Positions 61,101 to 64,000 of a stretch of 64,000 nucleotides of DNA are shown one piece after another. A program made the translations under genes and the position numbers. The notes below the pieces were generated by a model. It was not told the origin of the DNA, did no database searches, and saw only the letters and a list, made by a program, of their open reading frames with translations. The stretch is from Asterias amurensis. Lineage: Eukaryota; Echinodermata; Asteroidea; Forcipulatida; Asteriidae. The stretch lies in NCBI RefSeq assembly GCF_032118995.1, contig NC_092660.1:20012501-20076500 (forward strand), written 5' to 3'. Each line of letters starts with the position of its first letter. Positions within the stretch are counted from its first letter, which is position 1.

Positions 61101-63313
61101 ATGGTTGTATTCTTAGAAAATAACCTCTCCAGGGCTACACTCTAGGTGGCGCTCTGCGTTTACTGACAGTAAGTACAAGTTTCAAGACTTACCTGAGATG
61201 ACTGTGTTGATGCATTCGTAGAGTAATGACATCGCTGATGTACTGTAAACATAAAAACAGAAAATCAAATGTAAATCAGACATAATAGAGATTTTGTCAA
61301 GATTTGTCCAATTAAACTGCATCTAATGCAACCTGGAAATGCATAAGGATAAAGACAGGTACCTGCTTTTCGGACAGTGATTTCACTGGATACAATGATT
61401 TAATTGGGTGTGTTTTGATTGGTCCGAGGTGACGTTTGGCAGCTGCATTTTGGTCGTCTGCATAAGAATGCAGGTGAAGGGTGATTATGGACGGGGATTG
61501 ACCTAGGCTAGAGGTCACTCTCTGGTGTTATTCACGAGCCTCGAAGTGCCACGTCACATGTTCAGACTACATCTTAATATGGTTTGAAAGGCTGTTTTTG
61601 AGGCTACATAATGATATTCTTATTGATTTTCTAAAAGTACAAAAGTAAGAGATCAGATTAAAACAGTACTAATATAATGACAAAGTTTTGTAAATGTTCC
61701 AATCGGATTACTTGCCTGTGAATGAGGTTAGTTAATGGTTCTAGAAGCTTCTTGCCTAATCTGGGCTCCAATGGCGTCAAAGCTCCAAACTACAAAAGAA
61801 ATAATAAATTTAACAATTTACTAAGACACAATTATGTACATAATAAGTCATACATTTAAAGAAATCATCATAAATTTGTCAATACTTTTGGCGAGTCCTT
61901 TAATATCAGGGACATTTGGCGGCTTTGTAAATATTAGATTCTGTCATAAGAAATTCCTTTAAACAATGTCTACCAAAAGATTCCTTGGTATAATTACACA
62001 GTTTTGGAGCCTGAAGGAGCCAAAACTTCAAAGCACCAACATCAGGACCAATAGGTAATGATGATATTTACAATTTAATAGGTTTGAGGAAAACCCCCAA
62101 AAAGAAAAACCCAGGCGATCAAGTAGACTGATGAAAACCTGATCCAAAGGCAAATCTCCTGTCTCAGACGGGATTCAAACTAGGGTCCACGCGAAAGAAA
62201 GGCAGGAAAAGATCCCTCTAACCAACCAGAACCAAAATCCCCTTCAAATTCTCATTCGCAGGAAGTATGGACCAGGCTTAAGACGTACTTCCAGCCTTTC
62301 TAATTTCTTACCAGTTTAATGATCTTAATCAGCATCCAGTTATTGGTTGAGCTGGTCATCAATTTGAAGAACAATGGAGCTAGTGATAGGTAATTCTTAG
62401 GGTTTTTACGAGCCAGTTCACAGATGACGTTAACTGCAGCTGACTGAACACCTGCGATAACATACAAAAAGAAAGTGTTTGATATTAATTCCCACGTAAA
62501 TTCTATGTTATTGACTATTTTCATAAAACTGGGACAACTGGGTAAAGAAAATATATCAAAATCAAGAGTAATATGCTGTAAACCATAAGGGAAGCGGAAT
62601 GGGTAAGTTTTGAACAGTTGCATCCCCTCAAGGTGATCCCCTGGCTGCCGCTTAACAGGCCATCTCGTAAACTTGGGTGTTATCTCTGGCTACACAACGG
62701 TTATATGGCTTCGGACTGGCACCCCCAAACATGGATATTGACATCAACATTTGGCTGGAGGTTGTTGGTCCCTTGCCAGTAAATTTTTCTTACAAAAACA
62801 ACTTTGTATCAAACTCTAAACATCACTGTGTATTCCTAAGCGTACCTGGATCTGGGTCCTCTAGTTTCTCCTTCAACCTTGGGAAGGCTGGTCTCAAAGC
62901 TTCAGGGAACTAAGAGAGAGAGAGAAAAGAAGATTGGAGATTTATAAACAAAAGTTTGAAAGGAATGATGCAAAACTTCCATCCATCTATCAAATCTGAA
63001 TCAGGGAGGATTAGAATTGCATTTCTCTCAGAGCATGAAACTAAGAGTGCATTATGAATGCTGCATGTCTACTGCCCTCTTTGATACAAACCTCTCCAAG
63101 GTCAACCATTAATGAGCACCATAACTGAATCCCCCCCCCCATGCCCCCACGCCACCTCCTTGCGTTCACTACCCGTTTGTGAGAAGCCCACTCAACAAAA
63201 CACAGAATATTTTGGCGATATTTTACTTTTAAGAAGTCTTGACTCACCTTGAGAAAGATTTTGTACATAAGAAGAACTGCTTTCTTCCGTATATACGGTC
63301 TTGTGGAAGCCAT
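37087..63313 (-). CDS. AP3D1: AP-3 complex subunit delta (27 exons, 5' partial)
   Basis: The delta large subunit of the AP-3 adaptor complex, which sorts membrane cargo from endosomes/trans-Golgi to lysosomes and related organelles. Exons in coding order (minus): 63313-63248, 62909-62846, 62451-62312, 61789-61716, 61242-61193, 58745-58717, 54951-54903, 54319-54174, 53354-53206, 52830-52704, 52316-52134, 51345-51190, 50485-50340, 49055-48963, 48400-48192, 44359-44202, 43970-43891, 43258-43078, 42861-42688, 42128-42009, 41647-41471, 40885-40838, 40608-40471, 39981-39841, 38743-38658, 38138-37931, 37182-37087. They sum to 3288 bases, exactly 1096 codons with stop, and every junction keeps frame. 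Exons 1-13 are the adaptin helical trunk (PYIRKKAVLLMYK, DDKDESIRLRALDLLYG, GHLIA.QMLDVAIRVKAIR). Exons 14-21 are the Lys/acid-rich hinge. Exons 22-27 are the ear (VPFQLPPSMTNE, YSRSIQGHHVCLL). Compared with the mammalian protein as I recall it, ~160 N-terminal residues are missing, beyond position 64000. Confidence 0.97.
37498..37671. mobile_element. GC-rich MITE in AP3D1 intron
   Basis: Ends 'cctgtccccgatttcac' and 'gtgaaatcgagggcagg' are inverted. The interior is rich in 'gcgacg' and 'cgtcgc' with local hairpins. Confidence 0.65.
37725..37852 (-). repeat. SINE fragment in AP3D1 intron
   Basis: Minus-strand copy of the tRNA-headed family ('ggacacaagtgtcac', B-box-like 'aacccaccct'), truncated at both sides. 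Confidence 0.6.
37931..38138 (-). CDS. AP3D1: AP3D1 exon 26 (ear)
   Basis: 69 codons: AEYSELLSGGDL and ASLYSRSIQGHHVCLLLKVM; near-identical to mammals around SMYSRSIQGHHVCLL. Confidence 0.97.
38658..38743 (-). CDS. AP3D1: AP3D1 exon 25 (ear)
   Basis: Codes DDNGSTSEKIDFKVHLPVSA YFVAKQCT plus AG. Confidence 0.94.
38955..39210. mobile_element. TTAA-flanked MITE, copy 3
   Basis: TTAA at 38951-38954 and 39211-39214; ends AGGCACTGGACAC and inverted GTGTCCACTGCCT. Shorter than 10242-10610 (256 bp); central part deleted. Confidence 0.85.
39419..39766 (+). repeat. Full-length tRNA-headed SINE
   Basis: 5' head 'ggtgtcgtggccgagcggtt' (A box) and 'gtgggttcgaatcccgg' (B box) resemble a Leu/Ser-type tRNA. 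The body includes 'gtgtccctgagcaagacact' and ends 'gaaaaagcgctatataaact' plus ATT repeats. The most complete copy here. Confidence 0.88.
39841..39981 (-). CDS. AP3D1: AP3D1 exon 24 (ear)
   Basis: 47 codons: EGIQVPFQLPPSMTNEGQFA then KLRGTLTYMLK, matching VPFQLPPGVSNEAQY. Confidence 0.96.
40040..40370. repeat. Dispersed repeat pieces in AP3D1 intron
   Basis: 40050-40200 matches 35740-35880 ('cacagcaattgccatggtgcc', 'ttgctgtgccccttcaaga'). 40240-40330 matches the SINE body at 54695-54800 ('gtaaaccattacatggtgct'). Confidence 0.6.
40471..40608 (-). CDS. AP3D1: AP3D1 exon 23 (ear)
   Basis: 46 codons: MYETRVEAKTSKQVVVSVIF, LDFNVRDTLNTRLIRG. Beta-rich ear segment. Confidence 0.95.
40838..40885 (-). 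CDS. AP3D1: AP3D1 exon 22 (ear start)
   Basis: 16 codons, PMSSYRLLAENESIKM, matching mammalian SSYSLLAENSYVKM. Phase 0. Confidence 0.93.
41471..41647 (-). CDS. AP3D1: AP3D1 exon 21 (Lys-rich hinge)
   Basis: Codes KHKKHKKEKKAKKEKKDKKK then an acidic run to TTPDVVIP. Typical delta hinge composition. Confidence 0.92.
42009..42128 (-). CDS. AP3D1: AP3D1 exon 20 (acidic hinge)
   Basis: 40 codons: NEDINFWLTKDNAAASSSAI to EEPTGE. Low conservation; phase 0 and canonical sites support it. Confidence 0.78.
42688..42861 (-). CDS. AP3D1: AP3D1 exon 19 (acidic hinge)
   Basis: 58 codons: HKKKSSNAVDDVAAPAENEV to NPPQETK. Weakly conserved; supported by phase 0 splice sites (ttag, gttag) and position. Confidence 0.8.
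43078..43258 (-). CDS. AP3D1: AP3D1 exon 18 (Lys/His-rich hinge)
   Basis: Codes PLDEEDKIPI and a KRKHHHHRKEKETKEKKSKK tract; phase 0 end. Confidence 0.93.
43891..43970 (-). CDS. AP3D1: AP3D1 exon 17
   Basis: Codes GATYSDGEDDDRAMDD then PHRALDIDLD plus AG; matches the mammalian DPYRALDIDLDKPL. Confidence 0.94.
44202..44359 (-). CDS. AP3D1: AP3D1 exon 16 (Lys-rich hinge)
   Basis: Codes FNVTDEYMKKSKSSKKNKKK then HKVDIVGEEMPE. The acceptor is tagcag, so splicing three bases earlier (44362) would change Gly to Ala-Gly. Confidence 0.93.
44644..44812. repeat. GGGCCCAATTTCAT-type MITE, partial
   Basis: Starts 'gcccggtttcataaagctgtttagcagaag' and contains the shared 'gtgtggcaccagtcacaac'-type interior; right end decayed. 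Confidence 0.5.
44878..44945 (+). repeat. tRNA-like sequence (SINE head)
   Basis: 'tggtctagtggtaa' (D-arm-like) and 'gtggggtcaaatcccac' (T-arm-like) in tRNA spacing, but no proper acceptor stem. It is followed ~100 bp later by the Penelope-like motif at 45047. Confidence 0.5.
45379..45496. repeat. ~36-bp tandem repeat, just over three units
   Basis: The unit 'agcggccacaaacggcttgtaccagaatgcccat' type is repeated with increasing divergence rightwards. Confidence 0.85.
47985..48163 (-). repeat. tRNA-headed SINE in AP3D1 intron
   Basis: Minus strand begins 'gtgtcgtagccgagcggtct', with B box 'agggttcaaatctt', then 'gtgactcttgtgtcaacaaa'. It lies just upstream of exon 15's donor. Confidence 0.7.
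48192..48400 (-). CDS. AP3D1: AP3D1 exon 15 (hinge)
   Basis: Codes VSQKVKYEELDEGELKKRRE, EQASNPHYLKD and PVAKIDLNVPLHIP. Matches the mammalian RRREARKQEQANNPFYIK region. Confidence 0.95.
48963..49055 (-). CDS. AP3D1: AP3D1 exon 14 (hinge start)
   Basis: Codes LDLDKWINEPPSESSDDEVT and IDTMFVHDAH; the LDLD-WINEP motif marks the trunk-hinge junction. Confidence 0.96.
49342..49512. repeat. Foldback repeat, ~80-bp arms
   Basis: 'agctgtgcatgtctgttac' on the left and 'gtaacagacatgcacagct' on the right; 'gacaacgcaatttg' opposite 'caaattgcgttgtc'. Centre near 49428. Confidence 0.82.
49574..49641. repeat. 34-bp direct duplication
   Basis: 'gggtgtgttgttagcctgct' plus 'acacccatcatcca' occurs twice in a row, identical. 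Confidence 0.9.
49683..49931. mobile_element. GGGCCCAATTTCAT-type MITE, full copy
   Basis: Inverted ends 'agggcccaatttcatggctctgc' region and 'gcagaaccatgatttgggccct'. The interior is rich in 'gcttacg' and 'cgtaagc', giving extensive hairpins. Confidence 0.75.
50340..50485 (-). CDS. AP3D1: AP3D1 exon 13 (end of trunk)
   Basis: Codes ACCILQMLKYITKLQ, AEEVAALFAGELNPVAPKAQ and KKVPVPE plus GG. This segment is a signature of delta adaptins. Confidence 0.97.
51052..51102 (-). CDS. Possible AP3D1 cassette exon or decayed copy of exon 12 end
   Basis: 51 bases between a gtgtcag acceptor and a gtaaga donor, phase 0, no stop. Its last nine codons (SAIPEFQQR) align codon-for-codon with the end of exon 12 (SANLEVQER), including the donor. 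One extra base upstream breaks the alignment, so it may be non-functional. Confidence 0.4.
51190..51345 (-). CDS. AP3D1: AP3D1 exon 12
   Basis: 52 codons: SIYVHNIIKLYSAIL to ESANLEVQER. Not obvious from open frames alone but splice sites (cag, gtaaga) and homology are clear. Confidence 0.94.
51913..52000. repeat. ~44-bp direct duplication
   Basis: 'gattgttctccagtttttaa' followed by 'cactgaatgt.tttttatttt' occurs twice in succession in the AP3D1 intron. Confidence 0.85.
52134..52316 (-). CDS. AP3D1: AP3D1 exon 11
   Basis: 61 codons containing NNGICEVLYAAAWIVGEFSE and TLEAMLRQRVTSLPGHIQ. Phase 0 both ends. Confidence 0.96.
52704..52830 (-). CDS. AP3D1: AP3D1 exon 10
   Basis: Codes YVSILVELTKIEGTKHGHLI then ASQMLDVAIRVKAIR; phase 0 end. 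Confidence 0.96.
52915..53093. repeat. GGGCCCAATTTCAT-type MITE, diverged copy
   Basis: Left 'ggcctagtttcaaaaagcag' and right 'gcttgaaattaggccc' are decayed inverted ends of the family; interior 'agcaggataccactcact' shared. Confidence 0.6.
53206..53354 (-). CDS. AP3D1: AP3D1 exon 9
   Basis: Codes VSKKNLMEIVKKLM through QNNYQYIVNFE; last Trp codon split TG|G. Confidence 0.95.
54174..54319 (-). CDS. AP3D1: AP3D1 exon 8
   Basis: Codes KYLGLLAMGKILKTHPKSVQ then SHKDLI..CLDDKDESIRLR and ALDLLYGM, nearly identical to mammals. Ends in phase 0. Confidence 0.97.
54547..54855 (+). repeat. tRNA-headed SINE in AP3D1 intron
   Basis: Contains 'gtgtgggttcaagtcccgg' (B box), 'gggacgtaaagtcgtaggtcc' and an end 'tgggtgccatataataa'. 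Same orientation as 39419-39766 but a different body variant. Confidence 0.75.
54903..54951 (-). CDS. AP3D1: AP3D1 exon 7
   Basis: Codes LCVQKLRILIEDTDQN plus first base of Leu; donor gtaagt. Confidence 0.94.
56949..57470. repeat. ~110-bp tandem repeat, third unit split by a LINE fragment
   Basis: Units start near 56949, 57058 and 57176 ('gataaatta.....ttatct.gat' then 'gcactcctagagctcc', 'gtgaagtcattc.cacataa'). The third unit stops at about 57195 and resumes at about 57440. Confidence 0.7.
57196..57438 (+). mobile_element. LINE (CR1/L2-like) 3' end
   Basis: 57210-57302 translates as GPNLWNNLTPCIRQSCSLNV then FKSKLKTHLFT, the conserved C-terminal tail of CR1/L2-type reverse transcriptase proteins. 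It ends in 'aatataaatatccgttttat' and (TTA)n. It is 5'-truncated, as usual for LINE copies. Confidence 0.8.
57789..57958. repeat. GGGCCCAATTTCAT-type MITE, copy
   Basis: Begins 'gggcccagtttcatagatctgctta' and ends near 'aagcaactctataaacggg'; interior 'aaccagccaaaataccattc' shared with other copies. Confidence 0.65.
58010..58170 (+). repeat. Penelope-like fragment related to 12456-12670
   Basis: Contains a palindrome around 'gatcagtatgctctgatcat' and 'gatcagagcatactgatc', then 'gttgagttgtcacccaccgg' and 'ttcttctcagaac', matching the insert in paralogue A. Confidence 0.6.
58717..58745 (-). CDS. AP3D1: AP3D1 exon 6 (29-bp microexon)
   Basis: Only 29 bases: completes Gly and codes MPDHSASIQ, matching the conserved GMPNHSASIQ. 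Between cag and gtatat. The next intron is 3.8 kb. Confidence 0.92.
60098..60142. repeat. 13-bp tandem repeat
   Basis: The unit gggtatacaccga/caa is repeated about four times. Confidence 0.85.
61193..61242 (-). CDS. AP3D1: AP3D1 exon 5
   Basis: Codes TSAMSLLYECINTVIS; begins with the last base of Ser and ends with the first base of Gly. Confidence 0.93.
61716..61789 (-). CDS. AP3D1: AP3D1 exon 4 with GC donor
   Basis: Codes FGALTPLEPRLGKKLLEPLT NLIH plus AG. The intron starts gcaagtaa, not gt. The AG plus T of the next exon gives the expected Ser, which fixes the junction. Confidence 0.93.
62312..62451 (-). CDS. AP3D1: AP3D1 exon 3
   Basis: Codes the strongly conserved VQSAAVNVICELARKNPKNY and FFKLMTSSTNNW trunk helices, ending KIIKL. 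Ends in phase 0. Confidence 0.96.
62846..62909 (-). CDS. AP3D1: AP3D1 exon 2
   Basis: Codes FPEALRPAFPRLKEKLEDPD P plus first base of Gly. Acceptor ttag, donor gtacg. Confidence 0.95.
63248..63313 (-). CDS. AP3D1: AP3D1 exon 1 in window (trunk)
   Basis: Codes MASTRPYIRKKAVLLMYKIF plus two residues, phase 0 at both ends. The Met is internal: the mammalian protein has LM-SHTKPYIRKK here. Flanked by cag and gtgagt. Confidence 0.95.
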
Positions 63314-64000
63314 CTGTTTGGAATTCAAATAAAATTATGGTTAATGTATTATGACTTACTATTTCATGCTCAAACTCGAATATCTGTTTCATTTCTATTC
63401 TTCACTTGCTTGTTTTTAATTGAATCTTTTAATAGTGGCCGACTGATTTATTCCCACATTCTCTGGAGGTATTTGTCTAGTGTGGATCAAGTCTGTAGTG
63501 TGATGTCACAATGCTGTTTTGATTCCTAGGTGCTTAGAGGTATTTTTGCCCAGAATGACATTGATGTGTTTTTTTCACACAATGAAATCATTTTGTTGAG
63601 TTTTTAACCATTACACACTAACCCTTCTATTTAACAAAAGAATGTTACTTTTGTTCAAGTTAGTCTTTAATGGATGATTTTACAGCCTAAAAAAACCAAC
63701 AAATTTAACACATACATATGTAGATAACTGATAGTGAATTCTCAAATGTATTATTGTTTGTGTACTATTGCACATTCTAATTTTAAACATTCTCTACTCT
63801 ATTACATTCATAACATTTGTATATATTAGAAACTAAAACCAACAAAATGAAGAGGTACACTTGCACAATAACATATCATTATGAATTATATGAGCAACAT
63901 GGCCAACCAACAGTGATCGTTACATGTACAATAGTGCCTGGTATCCAGCAAATGAACCATGTTGAAGGTATAGGAATTAATACATGATATCACATAGTTG
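63314..64000. other. AP3D1: AP3D1 intron running off the window
   Basis: I searched for the preceding trunk exon (the FTFKRIGYLAA-type segment) on the minus strand and saw none. The AT-rich stretch is probably intron. Confidence 0.7.

Overview
The window is animal nuclear DNA: AT-rich, with intron-rich genes, canonical GT-AG splice sites and many short transposon fragments. Several repeat families (a TTAA-flanked MITE, a tRNA-headed SINE, a Penelope-like fragment) resemble ones I associate with echinoderms, so a sea star or relative is my best guess. That guess rests on recall, not on a search. No CRISPR array, operon or other prokaryotic feature is present.

Layout. 1-4450: no recognised gene; several foldback/MITE elements. 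4649-6218 (minus): a two-exon gene for a six-finger C2H2 zinc-finger protein. 6339-9720: tRNA-like palindrome, foldback elements and unassigned DNA. 9723-26297: the most unusual region, a cluster of three paralogues (A minus, B plus, C plus). They share a ~300-residue N-terminal domain with a GGGPGSD motif typical of class I methyltransferase-like folds and a Pro/Gln-rich linker. After that each has a completely different repetitive tail: A basic Ser/Gln/Pro-rich repeats, B twenty 13-residue Gly/Tyr/Asp repeats, C a ~550-residue Asp/Glu tail. A is broken by a 215-bp retroelement fragment with an 11-bp target duplication; arithmetic shows the frame was open before insertion. B and C are direct tandem duplicates that include their 5' flanks. 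26300-37080: about 10 kb of repeats and unassigned DNA.

37087-63313 (minus): the gene for the delta subunit of the AP-3 adaptor complex (AP3D1). I resolved 27 coding exons whose phases all agree (3288 coding bases, 1095 residues plus stop). The first ~160 codons lie beyond the right edge. Its introns carry SINEs, MITEs, a LINE 3' end, one GC-AG splice site, a NAGNAG acceptor and a possible extra 51-bp cassette exon.

The AP-3 and zinc-finger genes are ordinary conserved animal genes. The paralogue cluster, where one conserved domain carries three unrelated and still-changing low-complexity tails, is the candidate undescribed system.
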